Shown in pieces: positions 1 to 8,223 of a stretch of DNA of 23,888 nt. The first letter of the stretch is position 1. Every line of letters begins with the position of its first letter. Both the position numbers and the translations under genes were made by a program. Source of the stretch: an uncultured Alphaproteobacteria bacterium (GTDB lineage Bacteria > Pseudomonadota > Alphaproteobacteria > RF32 > CAG-239); the NCBI GenBank assembly GCA_910585375.1, contig CAJUCZ010000026.1:1-23888 (forward strand), in the 5' to 3' direction. The notes under the pieces are model-generated. The model saw nothing but the letters and a program-made list of their open reading frames with translations, was not told where the DNA came from and did no database searches.

Positions 1-1
1 T

Positions 2-262
2 TCAGGCTGCTCTTCAGGCGGCGCTAACTCCGGAGGGGGAGGTTCTGGTGGCGGCGTGGCATGCTGTGATACAAGCGGAATCATTCAGAGCTATGGTTGC
101 AGTTGGGCCGGAAGCGTTTGGTATAACAAATGTTTGAATGAACACAGTGATTGGCCGCTTTGCAGCAGTGTAATAAATGCCTGTAACGGAACTGTCAGCG
201 TAGCCTGTCATAATCCGAATGAACCCCATAAGAATACAAGTGCAACGATTTCTTGCAACTAA
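2..262 (+). CDS. C-terminal part of a Cys-rich, Gly-rich exported protein (5' truncated by window edge)
   Basis: The open frame enters from the left edge and ends with TAA at 260-262, so only the last 86 residues are visible. They begin with a flexible Gly/Ser-rich stretch (GGGGSGGG near visible residues 11-18). A compact tail with eight cysteines follows (nine in the whole visible part), with Trp, Tyr and Asn residues and the end ISCN. An even number of cysteines in a short tail suggests disulfide bonds and therefore an extracytoplasmic location; this is inference, because the signal peptide would lie outside the window. No known family is recognised. The frame is closed by a good intrinsic terminator, which supports a real gene end. 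It may be related to the secreted Cys-containing protein starting at 23705, but the visible parts do not overlap, so this cannot be tested here. Confidence 0.6.
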   Translation, partial: SGCSSGGANSGGGGSGGGVACCDTSGIIQSYGCSWAGSVWYNKCLNEHSDWPLCSSVINACNGTVSVACHNPNEPHKNTSATISCN

Positions 263-264
263 AC

Positions 265-298
265 AAAAACCCCGCCATTTATTATGACGGGGTTTTTT
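265..298. terminator. Bidirectional intrinsic terminator between convergent genes
   Basis: A GC-rich stem (CCCCG at 270-274 with CGGGG at 288-292) is extended by an A-run on the left and a T-run (293-298) on the right, with a loop of about 13 bases. The A-tract/T-tract arrangement makes it work in both directions. It can end the plus-strand gene at 262 and the minus-strand operon whose last gene, fabZ, ends at 314. Confidence 0.85.
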
Positions 299-313
299 AT
301 CATACATCCAAAA

Positions 314-754
314 TTACAGCACGATCATCGCCGTAAATTCCGCCTCCGACACAACCTTGCCGTCAACTTCGCTCTGGCCTTTAAAAACAAAAACCTTACC
401 GCGCTCTTTAATCTTTTCAACATGCATAATCAGCTGATCACCGGGTTTAACCGGTTTTCTGAACTTAACGCCGTCAATCGACATAAAGAAAACGCCCGGT
501 TTCTTTTCCAAATCTTTCATGCTGGCAATCACCAATGCACCGGCCGTCTGAGCCATGGCTTCTATTTGCAAAACGCCCGGCATAACCGGATTCCCGGGAA
601 AATGCCCTTGGAAAAATTCTTCATTCATTGTAACGTTTTTTAAGCCGAAACCTTTAACCCCCGGTTCTTCCACCGTCAGTCTGTCTACCAGCAAAAACGG
701 GTAACGGTGAGGCAAAAATTCCATAATCTGTTCAACAGTATAAACTTCAGACAT
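314..754 (-). CDS. fabZ: 3-hydroxyacyl-[acyl-carrier-protein] dehydratase FabZ
   Basis: FabZ dehydrates 3-hydroxyacyl-ACP to trans-2-enoyl-ACP in cytoplasmic fatty-acid synthesis and competes with the lipid A acyltransferases for the same substrate. The 146-residue product is full length for the family and has one hot-dog fold. LPHRYPFLLVDR lies at residues 14-25. The catalytic histidine is H51 in GHFPGNPVMPG and the catalytic glutamate is E65 in QIEAMAQ. The ATG at 754 follows an AAGGA ribosome site six bases upstream. It is the last gene of the minus-strand operon, 37 bases after lpxD. The usual next genes, lpxA and lpxB, are absent and a terminator follows instead. Confidence 0.96.
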   Translation of the reverse strand: MSEVYTVEQIMEFLPHRYPFLLVDRLTVEEPGVKGFGLKNVTMNEEFFQGHFPGNPVMPGVLQIEAMAQTAGALVIASMKDLEKKPGVFFMSIDGVKFRKPVKPGDQLIMHVEKIKERGKVFVFKGQSEVDGKVVSEAEFTAMIVL

Positions 755-791
755 TTATCTTCCTTTTCTTATCATTCAAAATTAACAAAAA

Positions 792-1811
792 CTATTTTTT
801 GGGCTTAACGGCATTTTGCACAAAAGCCGTCTGCCGCATAAACTGCTTAATCGGCACAACCGGATACCCCATCACCACGGCGCCGGCCTCAACATCACTC
901 ATGACACCGGATTGTGCGGCAATCTGCGCGCCGGAACCGACATGAACATGATCAGCCAACCCGACTTGTCCGCCACACACCACATAATCGCCCAAAACCG
1001 TACTGCCGGCAATGCCGACCTGAGATACCAGAATACAACCGCGTCCGAGTCTGACATTATGGGCAATCTGCACAAGGTTATCAATCCGGCAGCCATCGCC
1101 GATAACCGTATCATCCAGAGCTCCGCGGTCAATACAGGCATTTGCGCCGACTTCCACGTCATTACCGATAATCACCAGACCAAGCTGCGGAATCCGCTTA
1201 TGCTGCCCGCCAATCATCATAAAGCCAAAACCGTCCTGCCCAATCCTCGCACCGCTGAAAATCCGGCAGTTTTCGCCTATTTTGCAAAAAGCCGCATGGA
1301 CACCGACCCCAATTCTGGTTCCCTGCCCAATCTCACAATTGTCCTCAATTACAACATTGGCCTCAAGAATACAATTGTTTCCGATTTTAACATTCTTTCC
1401 GATAACAACATTCTCGCCGATAAAACAATTCATCCCCAGTTGAACCGACTTGTCAATTTTGGCTGAAGCGGCAATCTGCGCTTCGGGCAGCGGAATTTCA
1501 TAAAAAAAGGCATTGAGTTTCAAAAAAGCCAGCTTGGGATTGGCACAAACCAGTACGGCCGTTTCCGGAGCCACGAATTGCGCCAGATCTTCCGTTGTAA
1601 TACAGGCTGTTGCCTTCAATTTTCCGGCAGCTTCTTTTGCTTTTTTATCATAAAAGAAGCATACATCGCCTTTTTGGGCTCCCTCCATAGTTGCAATATT
1701 CTGAACTTCCAAACCCGACTTATCATTATCGGTAATTCTGGCCTCACAAATCCGGGCAACTTCTGCCAGGCTGAAAGGGCCGTTGTTCCGGTAAAAAGCC
1801 TTATCAACCAT
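792..1811 (-). CDS. lpxD: UDP-3-O-(3-hydroxyacyl)glucosamine N-acyltransferase LpxD
   Basis: LpxD transfers a 3-hydroxyacyl chain from ACP to the 2-amino group of UDP-3-O-acyl-glucosamine, the third committed step of lipid A synthesis on the cytoplasmic side. The 339-residue product has an N-terminal uridine-binding domain (about 1-105). It is followed by a long left-handed beta-helix of hexapeptide repeats ([IV]-G-x-N-x-x type, about 110-315) and a short helical tail. Recognisable LpxD signatures are GQDGFGF (191-197), CIDRGALDDT (about 226-235) and the catalytic histidine H251 in QIAHNV. The ATG at 1811 has a GGAG site eight bases upstream. It lies between bamA and fabZ, the classic order in Proteobacteria. 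Confidence 0.96.
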   Translation of the reverse strand: MVDKAFYRNNGPFSLAEVARICEARITDNDKSGLEVQNIATMEGAQKGDVCFFYDKKAKEAAGKLKATACITTEDLAQFVAPETAVLVCANPKLAFLKLNAFFYEIPLPEAQIAASAKIDKSVQLGMNCFIGENVVIGKNVKIGNNCILEANVVIEDNCEIGQGTRIGVGVHAAFCKIGENCRIFSGARIGQDGFGFMMIGGQHKRIPQLGLVIIGNDVEVGANACIDRGALDDTVIGDGCRIDNLVQIAHNVRLGRGCILVSQVGIAGSTVLGDYVVCGGQVGLADHVHVGSGAQIAAQSGVMSDVEAGAVVMGYPVVPIKQFMRQTAFVQNAVKPKK

Positions 1812-1832
1812 TTTTTTTACTCCTTAAGACAA

Positions 1833-1861
1833 TTTAGAGCAACTCATAGAATTGCTCTAAA
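1833..1861. repeat. Perfect inverted repeat (hairpin) in the bamA-lpxD gap
   Basis: TTTAGAGCAA at 1833-1842 is the exact reverse complement of TTGCTCTAAA at 1852-1861, giving a 10-bp stem with a nine-base loop. No U-run follows on the minus strand (the next bases lead into the lpxD ribosome site), so it is not a standard terminator. It more likely affects mRNA processing or stability between bamA and lpxD. Confidence 0.6.
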
Positions 1862-1877
1862 CAGTTTATCCATCAAA

Positions 1878-4139
1878 TTACAATCTTGTACCGAAGTTCA
1901 GACGGAACGTCTCGGTCTTATCGTAATCTTCCTTAACAATCGGGAACGCAATGTCCACGTCAATCTGTCCCATCGGCGACAACCATTGGAAGCCAAAACC
2001 GGTAGCCACACGCGGAGAAGAAGAATATTCCACAATTCTGCGGTCAATATTGTCCGGCTCGCCGATCATACCCATATCAACAAAGGTACGGCCGCGAATT
2101 CCAAGCTCATCCAACCCGATCGGGAACGACATTTCTGCTCCGGTATACAACATCCAGTTACCGCCCAGCGCATCGTCCGTATATTTATCACGGGCACCGA
2201 TACCGGCAAATTCAAAACCTCTGAGCGTAGACCCGCCGAGATAATATCTCTGCGCCAGACGAACGTCTTCATCTCCGTAACCGACAATATAACCGGCATT
2301 GGCAAACAGCTTAAAAGTATAATAATCAGCCATTGTATAATAAGTATAAGCCTTGGCATCAAACTTAAAGTATTTCTCATCGCCGCCGGCACCTGCAACA
2401 TCATTGCCGAATGACAGGAAATACCCCTCTTTCGGATTAATCGAACTGTCACGTTTGTCATAATACAATGTCTGTCCGATAACAGAACCGGTACTGGTTC
2501 CTTCCTCCTGCTTAATATATACGGAAGAATACTCGTCAACATTGGCAATTTTGTCTTGTCGGAGCGTATATCTCAGTTGTTGCGACAAATCATCAGTATA
2601 GTTCCAGCCAAGACGCAAACGGCCGCCGGTTGTCTCACTGTCATAAGATCCCTCATCCTGATAATCCTGCTCGCTGCGGAACAAATCCACACCGGCTCTC
2701 AACGGCAGCCCCATAAAGTAAGGCTCGGTAAAGCTCAGGTCATAATCCTGCGACCGTTGGGAAACAGAAACGTCCGCTCCCAGCTGCTGGCCTTTGCCTT
2801 GGAAGTTGTCTTCATTAATGCCGGCACGAACCAAAGCACCGTTAACGGTGGAATAACCGACACCTACATTGAACGAACCGGTTGATTTTTCTTCAACATT
2901 AACATTAACATCAGCTTTGTTATTATCTGTCGGAACAGTCTCAATATCGACCTTGCTGAAATAATTCAGATTTTCAACATTGCGGCGCGAAGCTTTAATC
3001 TTGGCAGCATTAAAGGCATCGCCTTCTTCAATGCGGAATTCGCGGCGGATAACCTCGTCATGCGTCCGCGTATTGCCGGAAATATTAATCCGGTCAACAA
3101 AAATACGTTCCCCCTCGTTAATATTGAAAATAACGTCAATCTTGCCGCTTGCGGTATGACGAACCAGCTGTGGCTCGACATCAACAAAAGCAAAACCCTT
3201 CTTGCCAAGCTCTTCGGTCAGCGCCGTTACCGTTTTCTCAATTTTCTGAGCATTATACCAGTCACCCTGCTCAATCAGCACTTCCTTATACATTGGCTTA
3301 ACATCAACTTCGGAAATCTGTGATTTAATCGAAATATCCCCGATTTTATAACGCGGACCTTCATCAAGAACATAAGTAATAACAAAAGATTTTTTGTCCG
3401 GGCTCAACTCAGCAACCGCCGAAGAAACCGCAAAGTCGGCATAACCGTGCTTCAGATAAAAACGACGCAGCAATTCCTTGTCATAATTTGTTTTCTCGGC
3501 ATCATAATTTTCTTTGGAAGAAAAAATTCTGAACCAGCGCGTTTCCTTGCTCATAATCTCACTTTGCAGATCATCATCAGAATAATGGGTATTGCCGATA
3601 AAATTAATCTTACTGATTGAAGCAATCGGACCTTCGTCAATTTCATAAATCAAATCCACCCGGTTTTCGGAACGCACGATAACCTTCGGATCAACAACTG
3701 CGGCATAACGTCCGGAACGTTTGTAAATTTCCAAAATGCGTTGAACATCTTCCTGAACTTTGGCTTTTGAAAAGACGGAACGCGGTGCCAGCTGAACTTC
3801 TTTTTCCAGCATTTCATCATCAATTTTTTCATTGCCGTCGAATACTCGTTTGTTCACAATCGGATTCTCCAGCAGCCTGATGTTAAGATTGCCGTTGGCA
3901 CTGACATCCATAACCACGTCGGCAAACAAGCCGGTATTGTAAAGACGCTTCAAAGCATCATCCAATTCCTCTTGCGAAACATTTTCATTTTTCTGAATGT
4001 TGATATACGACAACACGGTCTCAAGTTCGACTCTCTGCAGGCCGCTCACATCAATTTTCCGAACCTGCACATCTGCCGCATTCACGGCCATTGAATACAT
4101 CAACGACAATGCCAGTCCCATAAGTCCAACTTTTTTCAT
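1878..4139 (-). CDS. bamA: Outer membrane protein assembly factor BamA (Omp85)
   Basis: BamA is the central subunit of the BAM complex, which folds and inserts beta-barrel proteins into the outer membrane. The 753-residue product starts with a signal peptide (MKKVGLMGLAL..., likely cleavage after A21 in AVNA). Five POTRA repeats follow (about 22-420), visible as recurring beta-alpha-alpha-beta segments such as ISGNTRTHDEVIRREF. The rest is the 16-stranded barrel, including the conserved lid-lock motif in TLRGFEFAG. The ATG at 4139 follows an AAGGA site. The protein ends NFGTRL; a terminal aromatic residue is more usual in the family, so the final Leu is slightly odd. It lies 25 bases after rseP and before lpxD. 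Confidence 0.96.
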   Translation of the reverse strand: MKKVGLMGLALSLMYSMAVNAADVQVRKIDVSGLQRVELETVLSYINIQKNENVSQEELDDALKRLYNTGLFADVVMDVSANGNLNIRLLENPIVNKRVFDGNEKIDDEMLEKEVQLAPRSVFSKAKVQEDVQRILEIYKRSGRYAAVVDPKVIVRSENRVDLIYEIDEGPIASISKINFIGNTHYSDDDLQSEIMSKETRWFRIFSSKENYDAEKTNYDKELLRRFYLKHGYADFAVSSAVAELSPDKKSFVITYVLDEGPRYKIGDISIKSQISEVDVKPMYKEVLIEQGDWYNAQKIEKTVTALTEELGKKGFAFVDVEPQLVRHTASGKIDVIFNINEGERIFVDRINISGNTRTHDEVIRREFRIEEGDAFNAAKIKASRRNVENLNYFSKVDIETVPTDNNKADVNVNVEEKSTGSFNVGVGYSTVNGALVRAGINEDNFQGKGQQLGADVSVSQRSQDYDLSFTEPYFMGLPLRAGVDLFRSEQDYQDEGSYDSETTGGRLRLGWNYTDDLSQQLRYTLRQDKIANVDEYSSVYIKQEEGTSTGSVIGQTLYYDKRDSSINPKEGYFLSFGNDVAGAGGDEKYFKFDAKAYTYYTMADYYTFKLFANAGYIVGYGDEDVRLAQRYYLGGSTLRGFEFAGIGARDKYTDDALGGNWMLYTGAEMSFPIGLDELGIRGRTFVDMGMIGEPDNIDRRIVEYSSSPRVATGFGFQWLSPMGQIDVDIAFPIVKEDYDKTETFRLNFGTRL

Positions 4140-4164
4140 TAGTCAAAATCCTTACCAAAAAACA

Positions 4165-5313
4165 CTACACAAAAATTCTTTTAAAAAGATGTACCAGATC
4201 ATTCCAGGTTGCAAAAACCACTAAAGCCATTATCACCCCAAAACCAAATCTGAACATATATTCTTTCACTTTTTCCCCAAGTTCTCTGCGCGAAACCATT
4301 TCAATCAGGCAAATCACGGCCTGTCCGCCGTCCAAAACCGGAATCGGAAACAGATTAATCAACCCGAGATTGATCGAAAGCAGCGCCATAAAGACCAAAA
4401 AGTCGATAAACCCGCGCTCCTTGCTGATATCTCCGGTCATCTCGGCGATTCGGATAACACCGCCGACATCATCGGAAGCCCTTTTGCCGGTCAGCATCTG
4501 CCCGACTCCGCGCAGCGTTGCCGTTGTAATATCCCAGGTTTCCGCACCGGCTTCCTTCAGAGCTTCCCCCAGAGACAGGTCTTTTTTATCCAGTTCCACG
4601 GCATTGACCGAACGCACGCCGAGCAGCAGCTTTTGCTGTTTTGGCGCATTTTCGCTGTCATACTCGCTGGTCGGAACTTCCAGTTCTTTAAGAATAACAG
4701 GAATATTTAACACCTGCCCGTCGCGTTGGACCACCAAATCAGCCTTCTTGTCAACGCTCAGGTCTACTTCACGCTGCAAATCAGCAAAAGTATCAATCTT
4801 TTTGCCATTGATTTTAAGCACTCTGTCATTCTTTTTCAGACCGGCCGCCTGAGCTGCCCCACCGTCAAGAACCTCACCGATAACCGGCGGAAAAGTCAGC
4901 CGCCCCAAAAAGAAAAAGATACCGGTAAAGATCAGAATGGCAAAAAGATAATTTGCCGCCGGTCCCGCCAGCGTTATCGCCAATTTTTTAGAGGGCGCCT
5001 GCGCCGTAAAAGTGCGCTTCAACTCTTCTTCCGAAAGTTTTTTAACCTCTTCGCTTTCAGTCGCACTTGCGGCATCGGCATCGCCAAGCATCCGGACATA
5101 ACCGCCCAGAGGAATGGCACTGACTTTCCATCGCGTGCCGGACTTGTCATTAAAGCCCCAAAGTTCCTTGCCGAATCCCAGAGAAAACTCCTCAACTTTC
5201 ACGCCGGCAATTTTGGCAACCAGAAAATGTCCGAGTTCATGCACAAAAACCAATATGCCCAATAAAACGATAAAAGGCACAAGATAATAAAAAATATCTG
5301 TCAGCAAATCCAT
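4165..5313 (-). CDS. rseP: RIP-family inner-membrane zinc metalloprotease RseP (site-2 protease)
   Basis: RseP-type proteases cut transmembrane anchors, classically the anti-sigma factor that holds the envelope-stress sigma factor, and also clear remnant signal peptides. The 382-residue product has the zinc-binding HELGH (H25, E26, H29) in the first membrane helix. It also has a PDZ domain (roughly 125-205, with GEVLDGGAAQAAGLKKND) and the third metal-ligand region NLFPIPVLDGG near residue 330. C-terminal helices complete it. Only one PDZ domain is evident, whereas the E. coli enzyme is about 450 residues with two; the short form is common in other lineages. I chose the ATG at 5313 rather than the GTG at 5316, which overlaps the cdsA stop. 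No sigma/anti-sigma pair lies in the window, so its substrate is unknown. Confidence 0.94.
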   Translation of the reverse strand: MDLLTDIFYYLVPFIVLLGILVFVHELGHFLVAKIAGVKVEEFSLGFGKELWGFNDKSGTRWKVSAIPLGGYVRMLGDADAASATESEEVKKLSEEELKRTFTAQAPSKKLAITLAGPAANYLFAILIFTGIFFFLGRLTFPPVIGEVLDGGAAQAAGLKKNDRVLKINGKKIDTFADLQREVDLSVDKKADLVVQRDGQVLNIPVILKELEVPTSEYDSENAPKQQKLLLGVRSVNAVELDKKDLSLGEALKEAGAETWDITTATLRGVGQMLTGKRASDDVGGVIRIAEMTGDISKERGFIDFLVFMALLSINLGLINLFPIPVLDGGQAVICLIEMVSRRELGEKVKEYMFRFGFGVIMALVVFATWNDLVHLFKRIFV

Positions 5314-5315
5314 CA

Positions 5316-6116
5316 CTACATCCCACTGTTAATCATGTCAACAATCTGCAAAGCCAAATAAAGCATCGGCGCAGAAAAAATCAGTCCGTCCACCCGGTCA
5401 AACATTCCGCCATGCCCCGGAATAAGATTGCTTGAATCTTTCAGGCCCAAATGGCGTTTGATAGCCGATTCGATTAAATCCCCGATCTGCGCGACAACAG
5501 CAACCGCGGCTGACAACAAACAAACATAAAGAAGAAGCTGCGTTCCGGTAAAATAATAAACCAGTCCGCCGGTTACCAGCACCGCCAGCAAGATGCCGCC
5601 GATCAGTCCCGACCAGGTTTTGTTCGGACTGATTTTCGGAGCCAGCTTCGGACCTTTCAAAGTCGACCCTACAAAATAACCGCCGATATCTACGCTCCAT
5701 ACCGCCAAAAAGAACAACAGGGCAATCGGAAAACCGGAAAATTCATAAAGCCAGTTGATTGCGCCGGCACCGAGGGAAATATACGGCACACCCAGCATCA
5801 GCAGATATTTATGCTCCTCATGCCGAGCCAGAACAATAACGGCCAGCCAGCAAACCGCAATTATCGTCCCCCAGACAATTCCCGGAAAAGGCACCATGGC
5901 AGAAAAAACCGCTGCCACGGTATAAGCCACGGCATAAGCATTCTGACGGGAACTCGGAACCATTGAACTCCATTCCCACGCCAAAACCACACCAATCAGC
6001 ATCACCAAAAAGTTCATAAACGGCGCACCATACCACAATGCTCCGAAAACTGCAGGAATCATAACCAGCGCCGAAAGGGTGCGCTTTAACAAAGCCTGAG
6101 CCTTAGACTTTTCCAT
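5316..6116 (-). CDS. cdsA: Phosphatidate cytidylyltransferase CdsA
   Basis: CdsA makes CDP-diacylglycerol from phosphatidate and CTP in the inner membrane, the branch point for phospholipid headgroups. The 266-residue product is a polytopic membrane protein with about eight hydrophobic segments. It carries the family signature near its C-terminus: SAIKRHLGLKD, then PGHGGMFDRVD. The frame is open further upstream, but that part is the antisense-like shadow of uppS. The ATG at 6116 is preferred because a GGGAG ribosome site lies seven bases upstream and the protein then starts MEKSKAQALLKRTL, normal for CdsA. It overlaps the end of uppS by 14 bases and abuts rseP. The dxr gene often found between cdsA and rseP is missing here. 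Confidence 0.95.
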   Translation of the reverse strand: MEKSKAQALLKRTLSALVMIPAVFGALWYGAPFMNFLVMLIGVVLAWEWSSMVPSSRQNAYAVAYTVAAVFSAMVPFPGIVWGTIIAVCWLAVIVLARHEEHKYLLMLGVPYISLGAGAINWLYEFSGFPIALLFFLAVWSVDIGGYFVGSTLKGPKLAPKISPNKTWSGLIGGILLAVLVTGGLVYYFTGTQLLLYVCLLSAAVAVVAQIGDLIESAIKRHLGLKDSSNLIPGHGGMFDRVDGLIFSAPMLYLALQIVDMINSGM

Positions 6117-6849
6117 ATCTTCTCTCCCTTGCATTAAAATTCTCAATAATTTCCTCCAGACATTTGCGGTCAAAATCCGGCCACAAGACATCGGAAAAAT
6201 AAAATTCGGCATAGGCAATCTGCCACAACAGATAGTTGCTGACCCGTTGCTCGCCGCTGGTCCTGATAACCAGATCCGGATCGGGAATATCTTTGGTATA
6301 AAGCAGGCCGGCAAACATCTTGGCATCAATATCTTCGGGCGCAATGTCACCGCGCTTGGCCAAAACGGCCAACCGTTGCGCGACCTGCACAATTTCTTGG
6401 CGCGAACCGTAACTCAAGGCAATACACAACGTCATTTTTTTGTTATCAGCGGTTTCATTTTCCAACTTGCGCATTGCTTCGGCAATATCTGCCGGCAGCA
6501 TGGAGCGTTCGCCGATAAAAACAATACGGACGCCATTGTCCTGCAATTCTTTCAAATCAGATTTCAAATATTCGCGCAAAAGCCCCATCAACGTCTCAAC
6601 TTCTTCGGGGGGACGCTGCCAGTTTTCGGTAGAAAAAGCATAAAGCGTCAGATATTTAATCCCCATTTCGCCGGCGGCACGCGTAATTTCCTTAACTGTT
6701 TCCGCCCCTTTCTTATGTCCAACGGAACGGGGCAGGCCTCTCTTCTTAGCCCAGCGTCCGTTCCCGTCCATAATAATCGCAATATGCTGCAGACTGCCCG
6801 CTTCGTTTGTCACATCAGTTCTCTTCATTCGTCCTAATTCCAAAAACAT
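6103..6849 (-). CDS. uppS: Undecaprenyl diphosphate synthase UppS (cis-prenyltransferase)
   Basis: UppS condenses isopentenyl diphosphates onto farnesyl diphosphate to make the C55 lipid carrier used for peptidoglycan and O-antigen. The 248-residue product has the catalytic aspartate D28 in IAIIMDGNGRWA and the YAFSTENWQRP segment. It also has the pyrophosphate-binding region DLVIRTSGEQRVSNYLLWQ followed by AEFYFSDVLWPDF. Two ATGs are possible: 6849 (14 bases after frr) and 6828 (MKRTDVTNEAG, with AGGA only three bases upstream). Neither has an ideal ribosome site, so the first seven residues are uncertain. It is translationally coupled to cdsA by overlap. Confidence 0.95.
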   Translation of the reverse strand: MFLELGRMKRTDVTNEAGSLQHIAIIMDGNGRWAKKRGLPRSVGHKKGAETVKEITRAAGEMGIKYLTLYAFSTENWQRPPEEVETLMGLLREYLKSDLKELQDNGVRIVFIGERSMLPADIAEAMRKLENETADNKKMTLCIALSYGSRQEIVQVAQRLAVLAKRGDIAPEDIDAKMFAGLLYTKDIPDPDLVIRTSGEQRVSNYLLWQIAYAEFYFSDVLWPDFDRKCLEEIIENFNARERRYGKV

Positions 6850-6863
6850 TTTGCCCGTACGAT

Positions 6864-7427
6864 TTACACCTGCAAAATATCTTTCTCTTTCAGAGCCTGA
6901 AGTTCGTCAACTTTTTTAATTGCCTCGTCCGTCAACTTCTGAATTTCATTTTCAAATCTTTTTTCTTCATCTTCAGAAATTACATTGTCTTTTTTCAATT
7001 TTTTAATACCGTCAATCCCGTCACGGCGCACGTTCCGAATGGCAACCTTGGCCTGTTCGGTATATTTGCCGGCCACTTTTACCAGCTCTTTCCTTCTTTC
7101 TTCGCTGAGCGGGGGAATGGGAATGCGGATAAGCTGCCCGTCAGAAACCGGATTCAGTCCCAAATCGGATTCGCGAATGGCTTTTTCAACGGCTTTGGCC
7201 AGCCCTTTATCCCAAACGCTGACCGCTAAAGTACGGGCATCCGGCACACTGACCGTTCCCACCTGATTCAACGGGGTCATTGAGCCGTAAGCCTCAACCG
7301 TCATCCCGTCCAACAGACTGGCGTGAGCCCGTCCGGCACGCAAACCGCCGAAATCGTTTTTCAGCGCCTCAATAGTTTTATCCATTCTTGTCTTGGTATC
7401 GGTTTTAATCTCATTAAAATCAGACAT
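6864..7427 (-). CDS. frr: Ribosome recycling factor
   Basis: RRF, with EF-G, splits the post-termination ribosome. The 187-residue length is standard. The start MSDFNEIKTDTKTRMDKTIEALK is followed by the conserved GLRAGRAHASLLDGM (domain I helix) and VEAYGSMTPLNQVGTVSVPDAR (domain II hinge and strand). The C-terminal three-helix bundle includes RRDGIDGIKKLKKD. The ATG at 7427 has a GAGGA site seven bases upstream, located inside the pyrH tail, and the genes are separated by three bases. The pyrH-frr pair is a near-universal bacterial arrangement. Confidence 0.97.
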   Translation of the reverse strand: MSDFNEIKTDTKTRMDKTIEALKNDFGGLRAGRAHASLLDGMTVEAYGSMTPLNQVGTVSVPDARTLAVSVWDKGLAKAVEKAIRESDLGLNPVSDGQLIRIPIPPLSEERRKELVKVAGKYTEQAKVAIRNVRRDGIDGIKKLKKDNVISEDEEKRFENEIQKLTDEAIKKVDELQALKEKDILQV

Positions 7428-7430
7428 CGT

Positions 7431-8150
7431 CTATTCCTCATTTTTAATTGTCGTAAATTCGCCTTCGCCGCACACGGCCTTCATTAACGCATTTTCTCCC
7501 GCCTGTGCAAACACAACCACCGGAATACGATTTTCCCGTGCCAGCGCCACCGCTGTCGTATCCATAACTTTAAGCTGTTTATTGATGACCGTGTCATAAT
7601 CAATAACCTGATATTTCCGCGCCTGCGGATTTTTAAGCGGATCGCTGTCGTAAACGCCGTCAACCTGCGTTGCCTTCAAAATAACGTCGCATTTCATTTC
7701 CGAAGCACGCAGCGCGGCTGCCGTATCGGTCGTAAAAAACGGATTACCGGTACCGGCAGCAAAAATAACGACCCGTCCTTTTTCCAAATGGCGCAGCCCC
7801 TTGCGGTAAACATAATGCTCACATACGTCGGGAATATTCAATGCAGACATGACGCGTGCCGGAACCTGAAGCCGCTCCAGTGCATTCTGAATAAAAAGCG
7901 CGTTCATAACCGTTGCCAGCATCCCGACCTGATGCGCCACGACCGGAGCCATCTCTTTTGAAGCGTCTTTGGCGCCGCGGAAGATATTGCCGCCGCCGAT
8001 AACGATACAAACTTCCACACCGGCATCGGCAATTTCTTTAACCTGTCCGGCCAGAGCTTTAATAACGTCCTCGGACATTCCGTAAGGTTTGTTTCCGAGC
8101 AACCCCTCGCCGGAAAGTTTCAGAAGAATTCTTTTATATACAGGTTTCAT
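7431..8150 (-). CDS. pyrH: UMP kinase PyrH
   Basis: PyrH phosphorylates UMP to UDP in pyrimidine nucleotide synthesis and is a hexameric amino-acid-kinase-fold enzyme. From the ATG at 8150 the product is 239 residues. It shows the phosphate loop LLKLSGEGLLG, the VIGGGNIFRGA segment, the helix with ALERLQVPARVMSALNI, and the nucleotide-binding AAGTGNPFFTTDTAA. A further ATG two codons upstream (8156) exists, but the AAGGA ribosome site overlaps it and is five bases from the 8150 ATG, so 8150 is preferred. It is the first gene of the minus-strand envelope operon. The usual upstream partners rpsB and tsf are absent and replaced by a divergent gene. Confidence 0.96.
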   Translation of the reverse strand: MKPVYKRILLKLSGEGLLGNKPYGMSEDVIKALAGQVKEIADAGVEVCIVIGGGNIFRGAKDASKEMAPVVAHQVGMLATVMNALFIQNALERLQVPARVMSALNIPDVCEHYVYRKGLRHLEKGRVVIFAAGTGNPFFTTDTAAALRASEMKCDVILKATQVDGVYDSDPLKNPQARKYQVIDYDTVINKQLKVMDTTAVALARENRIPVVVFAQAGENALMKAVCGEGEFTTIKNEE

Positions 8151-8223
8151 ACGCATCCTTGAACAAATGTATTTTTCCTACATATTAACGTCTTTAATCG
8201 ATTTGTCACCATATTTCTTCACT

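Noticed and set aside
816..1466. Plus-strand 216-residue frame inside lpxD, and similar long antisense frames in bamA, mrdA, ddl and rseP
   Set aside because: They are antisense shadows of clearly conserved genes, with no domain content or initiation signals.
6117..6392. N-terminal extension of the cdsA frame by 92 residues
   Set aside because: It lies wholly within uppS in another frame, has atypical Cys/Pro/Arg-rich content, and a proper ribosome site precedes the internal ATG at 6116.
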